Positions 37,411 to 44,929 of a stretch of DNA of 64,000 bases are shown piece after piece. The DNA lies in NCBI RefSeq assembly GCF_009649955.1, contig NZ_CP045875.1, positions 2,027,501 to 2,091,500 on the forward strand, given 5' to 3'. A model generated the notes under the pieces. That model was not told the DNA's origin. It did not search any database and saw nothing but the letters and a program-made list of their open reading frames with translations. The DNA is from Heliorestis convoluta (lineage in GTDB: Bacteria > Bacillota > Desulfitobacteriia > Heliobacteriales > Heliobacteriaceae). Made by a program: the position numbers and the translations under genes. Within the stretch, counting starts at the first letter, position 1. Every line of letters starts with the position of its first letter.

Positions 37411-37462
37411 AAAAGCGCATCCTTTCCAATATTAATTGGAAAGGATGCGCTTTTCCTTTTTT
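37411..37462 (+). terminator. Long terminator hairpin after glnA
   Basis: A perfect 20-bp stem (37411-37430 with 37435-37454) closes on a 4-nt loop and is followed by CCTTTTTT. The remaining 250 nt up to the next gene are AT-rich and hold an inverted repeat and a promoter. Confidence 0.9.
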
Positions 37463-37563
37463 GATGTTTTCTTTATATTTTAGAGAAAAGGCTCATTATT
37501 AAATTATTTTTTCTTTTAAAAATTCACCAAAAGATGCTACTATATTTGTAGAAAAAGATTAAA

Positions 37564-37612
37564 CTATGCTATTGTATATCACAATGTACATGTTATATAG
37601 TATCTAGCATAG
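37564..37612 (+). repeat. Inverted repeat upstream of the LCP gene
   Basis: CTATGCTA (37564-37571) and TAGCATAG (37605-37612) flank a 33-nt AT-rich centre with a smaller dyad (ATTGT/ACAAT). It is 40-90 bp upstream of the promoter and might be an operator; no regulator can be named. Confidence 0.35.
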
Positions 37613-37650
37613 AATAATCTAATTATTCTGGTTCCAATTCCTACATTTTC

Positions 37651-37679
37651 TTGCTTTGATTCGAGCAACGTTTTATAAT
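37651..37679 (+). promoter_or_regulatory. Promoter of the LCP gene
   Basis: TTGCTT at 37651-37656 and TATAAT at 37674-37679 are 17 bp apart, 35 nt before the start codon. Confidence 0.65.
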
Positions 37680-37713
37680 GGCTAGGGAACCTTACATAAA
37701 GAGGTGACAGACC

Positions 37714-39036
37714 ATGGAGAACAAAAAAGAGATGAATCCAAAAGTCATTCTGGGAATTGCCATGTTTTTCCTATTTTTTCTATCTGCAGGAATAACATAT
37801 GGTCTCCTTGATAAAAACTACGGTATTACTGTCGATGAAAGCCAAGCAGAAGACCTAGACGAAAGAGCAAATGATGCAGCCATTTTGAAGAAAGACCGTA
37901 TCAATGTATTGTTACTTGCTCTTGATGCAAGACCGGGTGAAGACGAAGAAGCTCGCACGGACTCTATTATCTTTGCCAGTATAGATAGAAATGAAAAGAT
38001 TGTTTCCATTATGTCCATACCAAGAGATACGAGGGTACAGCTCAAAGGGCATGGCCAGGATAAAATTAACAATGCCCATGTCTATGGTGGTGTAGAGCTG
38101 GTTCAAAAAACGGTAGAAGATTTACTTGGCGTCACCATTGACTATCATGTAAAGACAAACTTTGAAGGTTTTCGTGATATAATCGACACATTGGGCGGCG
38201 TTGAAATCGATGTAGAGCGTAGAATGTATTACTACCAAGGTGATCCTTATGACCGCATTGATCTCCAAAAAGGCTTTCAAAGGCTAAATGGTGACAAAGC
38301 ATTACAGTATGTAAGATTCCGTTCTGATGCCCTTGGTGATATCAGTCGGACGCAGAGGCAACAGAACTTCTTACAGGCTCTGGCTAAAGAAATGATGCAA
38401 ATGAATACCCTTTGGAAAATACCGACTTTGATTCCTCAGATCTCCAAAGCAATAGAGACTAACATGGGTCTTAGTGATATGTTAGCCTTAGCGTTGACAG
38501 CCAAAGACTGGCAAACTGTTGAAATTGTTTCCCATACCTTACCGGGTAACTTTTTAGACTTAAACGGCATCAGCTATTGGCAAGTCGATCCTGCTGTGGC
38601 CAAAAGAGCAACAAGAGACTTATTAAATGGTGAAGTTAATACCTCCGTAGTAGAAGGTCGAACGATTGTCTTAAATGATCGCCCTGTTAAAATAACTACA
38701 ACCGAAGACAATGCAATGGTTGTAGATGAAGAAGATAAAATAGAAGAGAAAGACAACAATCGTGATATAGATTTGAAGCCAACAGCACCAACTTCACCGA
38801 ATAAACCAACAAGACCAACGGTGCCAATGCAACCAGATTCTTCACAGACGAAAGAACCAAAAGAACCGATAGAGCCGAAGAAAGAAGAGAAGTCTACTCA
38901 AAAAGAGGATCCTACAATATCGGTTCCAATTATTGATAGAGCGCCGGCTGTGCCTTCTGGTGTAGAACCTTTGTACCCTGCAACGCCCACTGATCACTCA
39001 ATCCAATATCATAGTGGCATTGATGAAAATATTTAG
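37714..39036 (+). CDS. LytR-CpsA-Psr family cell-wall protein
   Basis: 440 residues. One transmembrane anchor (about 12-32) is followed by the LCP catalytic domain, with NVLLLALDARPGEDEEARTDS, ISIPRDTRV-like MSIPRDTRVQL, KINNAHVYGG, DYHVKTNFEGF, and YVRFRSDALGDISRTQRQQ. LCP enzymes attach teichoic acids or other glycopolymers to peptidoglycan outside the membrane. The last 110 residues are a Pro/Thr/Lys/Glu-rich low-complexity tail that may cross the wall. GAGGTGAC precedes the ATG. Confidence 0.92.
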   Translation: MENKKEMNPKVILGIAMFFLFFLSAGITYGLLDKNYGITVDESQAEDLDERANDAAILKKDRINVLLLALDARPGEDEEARTDSIIFASIDRNEKIVSIMSIPRDTRVQLKGHGQDKINNAHVYGGVELVQKTVEDLLGVTIDYHVKTNFEGFRDIIDTLGGVEIDVERRMYYYQGDPYDRIDLQKGFQRLNGDKALQYVRFRSDALGDISRTQRQQNFLQALAKEMMQMNTLWKIPTLIPQISKAIETNMGLSDMLALALTAKDWQTVEIVSHTLPGNFLDLNGISYWQVDPAVAKRATRDLLNGEVNTSVVEGRTIVLNDRPVKITTTEDNAMVVDEEDKIEEKDNNRDIDLKPTAPTSPNKPTRPTVPMQPDSSQTKEPKEPIEPKKEEKSTQKEDPTISVPIIDRAPAVPSGVEPLYPATPTDHSIQYHSGIDENI

Positions 39037-39048
39037 GAGGTAACACTT

Positions 39049-40296
39049 GTGGACTCTATGATTCGTGATATCCAGTTAGCACCTTCGGGCCAGTTAAAAA
39101 TTGATTGGGTAGAACAGCATATGCCCATTCTTAGCCAATTAAAAAGAGAATTTTCCGAGCGGAAACCTCTAGCTGGTAAAAAAGCCGTTATATGTCTTCA
39201 CCTAGAAGCTAAGACCGCTTATCTTGCTCTTACAGTACAAGCTGCAGGCGCTGAAGTAGCAGTGTGTGCTTCTAATCCTCTGTCAACGCAAGATGATGTG
39301 GTCGCGGCTCTTGTGCAAAATGGTGTAACAGCTTTTGCTCGATATGGAGCCAGTGATGAAGAATATAAGCTTCATTTGAACAAAGCTTTAGACTTTGATC
39401 CCGACATCTTAATTGATGATGGTGGCGATCTGGTATCACTTCTTCATTCAGAAAGAAAAGAACAAGCTCAAAAAATTATCGGCGGTGCTGAAGAAACAAC
39501 AACAGGAATTTTGCGTCTTCGTGCTCTTGCTCGCGAAGGTCTTCTGCAATTCCCTATGATGGCTGTAAATGATGCACAGATGAAATATCTCTTTGATAAT
39601 CGCTATGGCACAGGCCAATCCGTTTGGGACGCCATAATGAGAACAACCAACCTCGTTGTCTGTGGCAAAGTGGTTGTTGTAGGTGGTTATGGCTGGTGTG
39701 GCAAAGGTGTAGCAGCTCGAGCGAGTGGTTTAAATGCGAGAGTCGTTGTTACGGAAATTGATCCTATCAAAGCCAACGAAGCTTTAATGGATGGCTATGA
39801 GGTCATGCCCATGATCGAAGCGGCCAAAATTGGAGATATCTTTATCACTGTCACGGGCAACCGCGATATTGTACGCAAAGAACATTTTGAAGTGATTAAA
39901 GACAAAGCCATTTTATCGAATGCAGGTCACTTTGACGTAGAAGTTAATAAAGAAGATTTGAAAGAACTGTCTACGTCTGTCAAAGTAGTTCGTAATAATA
40001 TTGAAGAATATACCTTTGCTGATGGTCGGAAAGTCTATCTTTTAGGTGAAGGTCGCTTGGTCAACTTAGCAGCAGGAGATGGCCACCCTGCTGAAGTTAT
40101 GGATTTAACGTTTGCTTTACAAGCTCTTTCCCTTGAATACCTTATCAACGAACGGGATAACTTACGTGCGGAAGTTTATTCTGTACCCGAAGAAATCGAT
40201 CGCAAAGTCGCTACGTTGCGCTTAGGTGCTTTAGGCATTGAAGTTGACGAGTTAACAGAAAAACAAAAGCAATACTTAAGCAGCTGGCAGGAATAG
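39049..40296 (+). CDS. ahcY: S-adenosylhomocysteinase
   Basis: NAD-dependent hydrolysis of S-adenosylhomocysteine to homocysteine and adenosine. It has the substrate region LEAKTAYLALTVQAAGAEV and DDGGDLVSLLHSERK, the NAD-binding motif VVVVGGYGWCGKGVAARASG, and the family end block HPAEVMDLTFALQALSLEYL. 415 residues, the short bacterial form. GTG start at 39049, 8 nt after GGAGG; it lies 12 nt after the LCP gene, so both may be on one transcript. Confidence 0.95.
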   Translation: MDSMIRDIQLAPSGQLKIDWVEQHMPILSQLKREFSERKPLAGKKAVICLHLEAKTAYLALTVQAAGAEVAVCASNPLSTQDDVVAALVQNGVTAFARYGASDEEYKLHLNKALDFDPDILIDDGGDLVSLLHSERKEQAQKIIGGAEETTTGILRLRALAREGLLQFPMMAVNDAQMKYLFDNRYGTGQSVWDAIMRTTNLVVCGKVVVVGGYGWCGKGVAARASGLNARVVVTEIDPIKANEALMDGYEVMPMIEAAKIGDIFITVTGNRDIVRKEHFEVIKDKAILSNAGHFDVEVNKEDLKELSTSVKVVRNNIEEYTFADGRKVYLLGEGRLVNLAAGDGHPAEVMDLTFALQALSLEYLINERDNLRAEVYSVPEEIDRKVATLRLGALGIEVDELTEKQKQYLSSWQE

Positions 40297-40312
40297 CGCA
40301 GTCGCTTTCATA

Positions 40313-40338
40313 AAAAAGGCCGTCTCAAGACGGCCTTT
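40313..40338 (+). terminator. Probable terminator after ahcY
   Basis: AAAGGCCGTCT pairs with AGACGGCCTTT. The T run is only three long and then CCC follows, so termination may be partial. Confidence 0.6.
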
Positions 40339-40392
40339 CCCACTATCACTAGGAAGGAAAGCAGACACAAAGAATTAGATCGAAAACAACGG

Positions 40393-40716
40393 ATGAAAAA
40401 AATGAAAAAAAAAGAATTATGGCGTAAAAAAGAATATCCTTTACTAACTTTTCAATCAACGCAAGAAGCAATGGCTGCAGAAAAGCTTTTTGAACAAGAA
40501 AGTATAGTCTGCCTGATTGTGCCGACACCTCGTGAGCTCAGTGAAGGTTGTGGACTTTCTTTACGAATCGATGGTCAGTCTATTCCTAAGGCGATGGAAA
40601 AGATAAATGCAAGGAGAATGAATGTAGCTATATTTCTTTGGGAAAAATCTCAAAGGACATGGAAAAAATGGACCCTTGAAGAATCGAAAGGATACCTTTT
40701 AACCACTCAAGAATAA
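40393..40716 (+). CDS. DUF3343 protein (putative Se/S carrier-like)
   Basis: A 107-residue protein with the DUF3343 pattern: PLLTFQSTQEAMAAEKLFEQ, then IVPTPRELSEGCGLSLRI. The family contains a conserved Cys-Gly pair (here GCGLS) and has been linked to selenium/sulfur carrier function; the actual role is unproven. The N-terminus is very basic. No strong ribosome site is visible before the ATG at 40393, so the start may instead be the ATG at 40402. Confidence 0.75.
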   Translation: MKKMKKKELWRKKEYPLLTFQSTQEAMAAEKLFEQESIVCLIVPTPRELSEGCGLSLRIDGQSIPKAMEKINARRMNVAIFLWEKSQRTWKKWTLEESKGYLLTTQE

Positions 40717-40781
40717 TGTTAAAATACTTTATATATCGTTGGCTTATCTGCCATGGAAGTGTAAACCACGGAGGTTACGAG

Positions 40782-41291
40782 ATGAATCATAAGGTGGTCA
40801 TTCCTAACGCTTTTACTTTGGCCAATTTATTATTAGGGATTTTATCCCTTGTCTACACCATGGATGGAAACTTTCGTTTGGCCGCCGTCATGATTCTTTT
40901 ATCCATGGTATTAGATGGTATGGACGGAAAAGTAGCACGAAAGCTTGATGTTGCATCTCCTTTTGGAAAAGAACTAGATTCTTTATCCGATCTAGTGTCA
41001 TTTGGCGTTGCTCCTGCAATTTTAGTTTATGCCGCTCAGATGTATGAACCCTATGGTATCGTTGGACTGATCATTGCTTTAATATTTGCCTTATGTGGTG
41101 CTGTTCGACTTGCTCGGTTTAATATATTAAATATTAGCACTCACTTTTTGGGAATTCCGATTACAGTAGCTGGGCCACTTATGGCTATCTTTACACTGGT
41201 TAGTGATCACTTGCCAACGCTTTTCTTCCCCGTATCTATGCTACTACTAGCCGGTTTCATGATTTCTAACATTAAAATTCCAAAAATATGA
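40782..41291 (+). CDS. pssA: CDP-diacylglycerol-serine O-phosphatidyltransferase
   Basis: A 169-residue CDP-alcohol phosphatidyltransferase with five or so membrane helices. The catalytic signature DGxxGxxAR...G...D...D is complete (DGMDGKVARKL, SPFGKELDSLSD). The start MNHKVVIPNAFTLANLLLG and the length fit PssA rather than PgsA. GGAGG lies 7 nt before the ATG at 40782. No decarboxylase gene (psd) is next to it. Confidence 0.88.
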   Translation: MNHKVVIPNAFTLANLLLGILSLVYTMDGNFRLAAVMILLSMVLDGMDGKVARKLDVASPFGKELDSLSDLVSFGVAPAILVYAAQMYEPYGIVGLIIALIFALCGAVRLARFNILNISTHFLGIPITVAGPLMAIFTLVSDHLPTLFFPVSMLLLAGFMISNIKIPKI

Positions 41292-41308
41292 AAAATATGA
41301 TATTATAA

Positions 41309-41338
41309 AAAAGAAACCCCTTTAAGGGGTTTCTTTTT
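41309..41338 (+). terminator. Intrinsic terminator after pssA
   Basis: AAGAAACCCC and GGGGTTTCTT form a 10-bp stem with a 5-nt loop, ending in a T run. Confidence 0.9.
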
Positions 41339-41517
41339 CAACAAAGATAAAAGGCTAGAAGTAGAGCCATGTCTTTTGTAACTTCTCTAGAGACACAAGA
41401 AGAGGAAGTCCTCTTCGCTGGTTAGGCTAGCCAATAAGGGACCATCTTACTGGCAGGGAACTTCCTCACACCTAGTATAACCATCATAAGGTCTCCTATA
41501 CATTGGAGGTGAGATTC

Positions 41518-41724
41518 TTGCAAATTCCTTTCTGTGAAAACTGCGGAATCAAAAATACGCAGGGAGCTGTATGCGGACATTGTGACACCATGTATTGTTA
41601 TGACTGCATCGATAAGAAGCAGATTAACATGAGGGTCTGCAAAGACTGTGGAAGATTTATTTGTGCTGCCTGTAGAACAGGGATGGATCGGTGTACGCAA
41701 GTTCCAACAGGTATAGAGAGATAA
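41518..41724 (+). CDS. Small multi-CxxC zinc-ribbon protein
   Basis: 68 residues with eleven cysteines: FCENCG, VCGHCD, YCYDC, VCKDCG, ICAACR and a single Cys near the end. They could bind two or three zinc ions in a B-box or ribbon-like fold. The start is best at TTG 41518, 8 nt after GGAGG. I do not recognise a named family. Its neighbour downstream is a PlsY-like membrane protein. Confidence 0.65.
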   Translation: MQIPFCENCGIKNTQGAVCGHCDTMYCYDCIDKKQINMRVCKDCGRFICAACRTGMDRCTQVPTGIER

Positions 41725-41827
41725 ATTGGGACAAAAGAAAAAGGCAAGCAATAATTGCTAAAAAAGGGCATAGTTGTCAAGATGGAGACATAGACATTAC
41801 TACCTCAAAACAGGGAGGTATCATGTC

Positions 41828-42403
41828 ATGTTTGACATCTTGGCTTTTTTTTTCTGTGCTTACGGAATTGGGATGCTACCCCTTAGCTACTGGTATGGCA
41901 AATATCGTTATAATCAAGAAATTGAAGACTATGGACCGGGTTCTATAGGCCCCATAAAGCTTTTACGGATAGTAGGACCCCAAGGAATGATAATCGCAGG
42001 CACGGCCGAAGGGGCTAAAGGATTTCTCGTTGCTTTTATTGGATATTTACTACATATAGAAGCGCTATACCTTTGGTGTGCTCTTTTACTCCTCATGATT
42101 GGACATGGCTGGTCACCACTGTTACAGGGTCGAGGAGGAAATAGTTGGCTCCCTTTTAGCGGATATCTATTTCTTATAGAGCCTTCACTGGCTCAACTAT
42201 CTCTTGCATTAGCCCTATCTATCTTACTTCTTACGCGCTTACCTAGCCTGGGAGCCACTATTTCAGTCTTCTTAACAAGTCTAATTGTACCTTTTTGGTC
42301 TATTGGACTGGAGCTTATACTCATCTTATGGATAGCCACAATGATTTTGCTTTTGCAAAATTGGCTCGTCTACAATCACCGACTTGACAGTTCAAAAATA
42401 TAA
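41828..42403 (+). CDS. PlsY-like membrane protein with diverged motifs
   Basis: 191 residues with about five membrane helices. The general plan follows glycerol-3-phosphate acyltransferase PlsY: YGPGSIGPIKLLRIVGPQG sits where GNPGATN-like motif 1 belongs, and GHGWSPLLQGRGGNSWLP where GHxFPxFLxFKGGKG belongs. Several otherwise invariant residues differ (no Asn in the first motif and no KGGKG), so it may be an inactive or changed paralogue. GGAGG lies 9 nt upstream of the ATG at 41828. Confidence 0.6.
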   Translation: MFDILAFFFCAYGIGMLPLSYWYGKYRYNQEIEDYGPGSIGPIKLLRIVGPQGMIIAGTAEGAKGFLVAFIGYLLHIEALYLWCALLLLMIGHGWSPLLQGRGGNSWLPFSGYLFLIEPSLAQLSLALALSILLLTRLPSLGATISVFLTSLIVPFWSIGLELILILWIATMILLLQNWLVYNHRLDSSKI

Positions 42404-42448
42404 TGGGATGGATACAAAAGGTAGCGTGATAAGAAAGGGTGAAAGTTG

Positions 42449-42514
42449 ATGAAAATTTATTTCATTAAATTACCAAATTTTTTGCGGTCACTACTATTGA
42501 AAGTTTGGCGTTAA
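42449..42514 (+). CDS. spoVM: Stage V sporulation peptide SpoVM
   Basis: A 21-residue peptide beginning MKIYFIKLPNFL and ending in VWR. Bacillus SpoVM begins MKFYTIKLPKFLGG; the pattern MKxYxIKLPxFL, including Pro9, matches at most positions, and the rest is an amphipathic basic helix. SpoVM marks the convex outer forespore membrane and recruits the coat ATPase SpoIVA. AAAGGGTG lies 7 nt before the ATG. It is followed by a strong terminator. The peptide is a few residues shorter than the Bacillus one. Confidence 0.82.
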   Translation: MKIYFIKLPNFLRSLLLKVWR

Positions 42515-42534
42515 AAAAAGAAAAGATAAGAAAT

Positions 42535-42577
42535 AAAGCCAACGGGAAAGGAGTAAGTAAAGACCCGTTGGCTTTTT
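42535..42577 (+). terminator. Terminator between spoVM and the convergent gene
   Basis: AAAGCCAACGGG pairs with CCCGTTGGCTTT (12 bp, 17-nt loop) followed by TT. A-rich sequence on the other side means it can also stop the minus-strand gene at 42614. Confidence 0.85.
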
Positions 42578-42613
42578 ATTCGCAACTATGCTATCATATG
42601 GTACAAGAAAGAT

Positions 42614-43003
42614 TTACTTTTTCAAAGCTACACCTACAACACCACCAGACATGCCGCCTAAGAGAGCGTAGGCTATTTTTTTCCACCACTCTGTTACGGG
42701 AAAAGTTACTTCTGGGAGGAAATATCCTACCAGGGATGTAATCAGGAAGAAAGCTAGGCCAGCTAAAGAACCGTATATTAGACCTCTAGACCCAGCTCGG
42801 CGAGCTGTAACCAATCCTGCCCAGAACGCAGAAAGGGCAAAAGCTCCCTGTACAAAAGGAGCTACGTATAACTCCGATAGAGTTGTGAAGAAAATTGTTG
42901 TCACAATAATAAGAGACAATAGCAGTGACAAAACCAAAGCCTGCCCCGTTCCTACTACCAAGGGCATTACAGAAACCGTCTTTTTTTCGCTTTTTTCTTC
43001 CAT
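42614..43003 (-). CDS. TIGR04086 family membrane protein
   Basis: 129 residues with four predicted membrane helices: ALVLSLLLSLIIVTTIFF, a second near 50-68 (FALSAFWAGLVTAR), a third (LAGLAFFLITSLVGYF) and a last glycine-rich one (YALLGGMSGGVVGVAL). The layout and the ARRAGSRGLIYG loop fit the TIGR04086/YrzE membrane family of Firmicutes, of unknown function. GGAGG lies 9 nt before the ATG on the minus strand. Confidence 0.78.
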   Translation of the reverse strand: MEEKSEKKTVSVMPLVVGTGQALVLSLLLSLIIVTTIFFTTLSELYVAPFVQGAFALSAFWAGLVTARRAGSRGLIYGSLAGLAFFLITSLVGYFLPEVTFPVTEWWKKIAYALLGGMSGGVVGVALKK

Positions 43004-43085
43004 TTCATTCCCACCTCCTTGCCTACACTTTATTCACCAAAGTATTTCTTTAGGACGAGATTTCTCTATAGGACGGTGAGGTTCT

Positions 43086-43232
43086 ATGTTACATAGCAGG
43101 GCTAATAAAGTTGTAGCCCTCTTCTATGCATTTATTTTATGTATCGCTTTTTTTCTATCTTCGAATCATGCACCGTCATCACTTTTTCTTGATACAGCTT
43201 CAGCAACGCAAGAGGCTTATGAAGACAGATGA
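43086..43232 (+). CDS. Possible small exported or membrane peptide
   Basis: A 48-residue reading frame: a basic start (MLHSRANK), one hydrophobic helix (VVALFYAFILCIAFFLSS) and a polar tail ending in EDR. GAGG lies 5 nt before the ATG. It fills most of the gap between the TIGR04086 gene and fur. I know no family for it, and short hydrophobic frames can occur by chance. Confidence 0.4.
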   Translation: MLHSRANKVVALFYAFILCIAFFLSSNHAPSSLFLDTASATQEAYEDR

Positions 43233-43256
43233 AAAGATAAACCTCAATGACGAGGT

Positions 43257-43286
43257 TTGACACGATTTATCTGCAAAACGTATAAT
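43257..43286 (+). promoter_or_regulatory. Sigma-A promoter of the fur-family gene
   Basis: Consensus TTGACA (43257-43262) and TATAAT (43281-43286) with an 18-bp spacer. Confidence 0.8.
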
Positions 43287-43295
43287 ATGGTAGAT

Positions 43296-43309
43296 AATAA
43301 ATATTTATT
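43296..43309 (+). promoter_or_regulatory. Candidate operator of the fur-family gene
   Basis: AATAAATATTTATT is a perfect 14-bp palindrome just after the expected transcription start. Fur-family regulators bind AT-rich palindromes of this sort and often repress themselves. The exact metal specificity cannot be told from it. Confidence 0.5.
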
Positions 43310-43328
43310 GACAGGGGGCGGCCCCAAC

Positions 43329-43775
43329 ATGGATCGATTCCAGGACATATGTGCCAAGATTCACAAAAAAGAATACAAGCTCACACCACAGAGACAAATC
43401 ATTCTACGGGCTCTGCTGGCCAACGATGAAGAGCATTTAAGTGCAGAGGATGTTTATGGTATTGTAAAGCAGAAACATCCTGAAATTGGATTGGCTACAG
43501 TATACCGTACTTTAGAACTACTTGCTGAGCTCGACGTACTATTGAAAATGGACTTTGGTGATGGAAGATTGCGCTATGAATTTGCTGACCTTGATGGCAC
43601 TCATCATCATCACCACTTGATCTGTAACAACTGTGGCAAAGTCCAGGAATTTGAAGACGACTTGTTAGAGGGGCTAGAACAAACAATCCAAAAGAATAGC
43701 AATTTTAAAATTCTTGATCACCAATTAAAATTTTTTGGCCTTTGCGCAGAATGTCAAAAAGAAGCCAAGGACTAA
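43329..43775 (+). CDS. Fur family metal-dependent transcription regulator
   Basis: A 148-residue Fur protein. The winged helix has LTPQRQIILRALLANDEEHLSAEDVY and GLATVYRTLELLAELDVL; the metal region has the His cluster GTHHHHHLICNNCGKV, and the end has CAECQ. FEDDLLEGLEQTIQK and DHQLKFFGLC are like true Fur (iron) rather than PerR or Zur, but this is not certain. The ATG at 43329 follows a GGGGG-type site; the upstream in-frame ATG lies at the promoter and is unlikely. Confidence 0.9.
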   Translation: MDRFQDICAKIHKKEYKLTPQRQIILRALLANDEEHLSAEDVYGIVKQKHPEIGLATVYRTLELLAELDVLLKMDFGDGRLRYEFADLDGTHHHHHLICNNCGKVQEFEDDLLEGLEQTIQKNSNFKILDHQLKFFGLCAECQKEAKD

Positions 43776-43792
43776 ACCCTTGGCTTCTTTTT
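43761..43792 (+). terminator. Intrinsic terminator after fur
   Basis: GAAGCCAAGG and CCTTGGCTTC form a 10-bp stem with a 7-nt loop, followed by TTTTT. Confidence 0.9.
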
Positions 43793-43793
43793 C

Positions 43794-44034
43794 TTATAAC
43801 TCTTTTTTTGAGAGACCGTCTTTCATGACTTTAAGAAAAAATTGACTTAACTCTTCTTCACTCGAAAAGCCATCTATGGAAGGATAGGCTTCCATAGCCG
43901 CATCAAGTAGAGCACGAAGAACAGCTTCTCTTTCCATAAAAACTTTCGCTTCTCGATAGGGTGTATGGGCGATCTCTTTTAGCCATTGAACTTGTTCTTC
44001 ATAGAGCGTTGTTGTTAAGCGAACTCTAGCGCCT
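43794..44034 (-). pseudogene. Ribbon-helix-helix-like region without its own start
   Basis: On the minus strand an open frame encodes RGARVRLTTTLYEEQVQWL, then KEIAHTPYREAKVFMEREAVL and ending in KDGLSKKEL. The first part looks like a ribbon-helix-helix DNA-binding unit. No ATG, GTG or TTG occurs before it in frame: the frame runs back through an A9 and an A7 run into the end of the DUF2225 gene. Deleting one A from either run joins it in frame to that gene. So it is a fused domain split by an indel, or a broken gene. Confidence 0.55.
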
Positions 44035-44835
44035 CTAGTTTTTTTTTGCTTTTTTTACTGGAGGTACTATTGGAGGGTCCTTTTTCTTCTTGTCCGGGCT
44101 TGTTATCGCAACTTGAGGGATTGCACTTGCTTTCGGATTATCTGATTGTGCTTCAGCTTTGAATTCTTCTTTCGCTAAAGACCATTGTTGTCGAGCCAAC
44201 CGCTCAATTTCAGGCTCTTTTTTTATTTGCTTGCTATTTTCTGATATAGATCTAGAGAACCAGCGTATAGCAACATCGTAATTTCCCACTTGACGATGAA
44301 GTTCACCGATTAAATAAGACAAAGCAGTACTCGTCATTTTTCCAACACAATGTTCTGATTCATAGGCTTTCTCATACAAAGGAATTGCTTCTTTAATATA
44401 AAAATAAACCATTGCCTCATCGTCCATCTCACGAGCTATCCAGGCGCTTTTTAAGCATAGAGAAGCTATGACGCTAGCGGGCTCTAAGCATAGCTGTGCA
44501 GTCTGTATGGCAAGCTCATAAGAACGCAATACAACAGGCAATGAACGAAGACCTTGAAAGGAAGGCTCTTTCTTACGAAGGGTAACTAGAGCCCGGGTCA
44601 ACTTTCTAGGATCACCACCAGGGCTATCGAAAGAATTATCCTGCGCCGCATAAGAACAACTGGGGCAGACAAAAATCTGATAATGAAGAGGATTCACGCC
44701 TTCATAAAGTAACATAAAGTCAGCCTTACGCTCTTTAACACGAATATAAGAGCTACGCACTCTGGTAACAAAGAAAATCTGGCTGCAGATGGGGCAAGTT
44801 TTTTCTTTGGTAAAAAAGGCATTATCTAGAGACAT
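44035..44835 (-). CDS. DUF2225 protein with two CxxC pairs
   Basis: 266 residues from the ATG at 44835 (MSLDNAFFTKEKTCPICSQ, GGAG upstream on the minus strand). CPIC and CPSC pairs near residues 14 and 57 probably bind zinc. A helical, TPR-like region follows (SALCLKSAWIARE-type, YLIGELHRQVGNYDVAIRWF). This is the DUF2225 family. The last 35 residues are Lys/Pro-rich linker sequence, longer than usual, and the stop follows an A9 run after which a ribbon-helix-helix-like frame continues (see 43794-44034). Confidence 0.8.
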   Translation of the reverse strand: MSLDNAFFTKEKTCPICSQIFFVTRVRSSYIRVKERKADFMLLYEGVNPLHYQIFVCPSCSYAAQDNSFDSPGGDPRKLTRALVTLRKKEPSFQGLRSLPVVLRSYELAIQTAQLCLEPASVIASLCLKSAWIAREMDDEAMVYFYIKEAIPLYEKAYESEHCVGKMTSTALSYLIGELHRQVGNYDVAIRWFSRSISENSKQIKKEPEIERLARQQWSLAKEEFKAEAQSDNPKASAIPQVAITSPDKKKKDPPIVPPVKKAKKN

Positions 44836-44929
44836 AAAGGATACACTCCTTACGTTGATTTTCTCTTTCAACGTGATACAATGAAGCAATGGTAGTTAGG
44901 AACTAGCCTGTAAAAAGGAGGAAGATATA

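Noticed and set aside
41341-41517. Possible riboswitch between pssA and the zinc-ribbon gene
   Set aside because: Short stems such as AGAGGA/TCCTCT are visible, but no known class or terminator follows.
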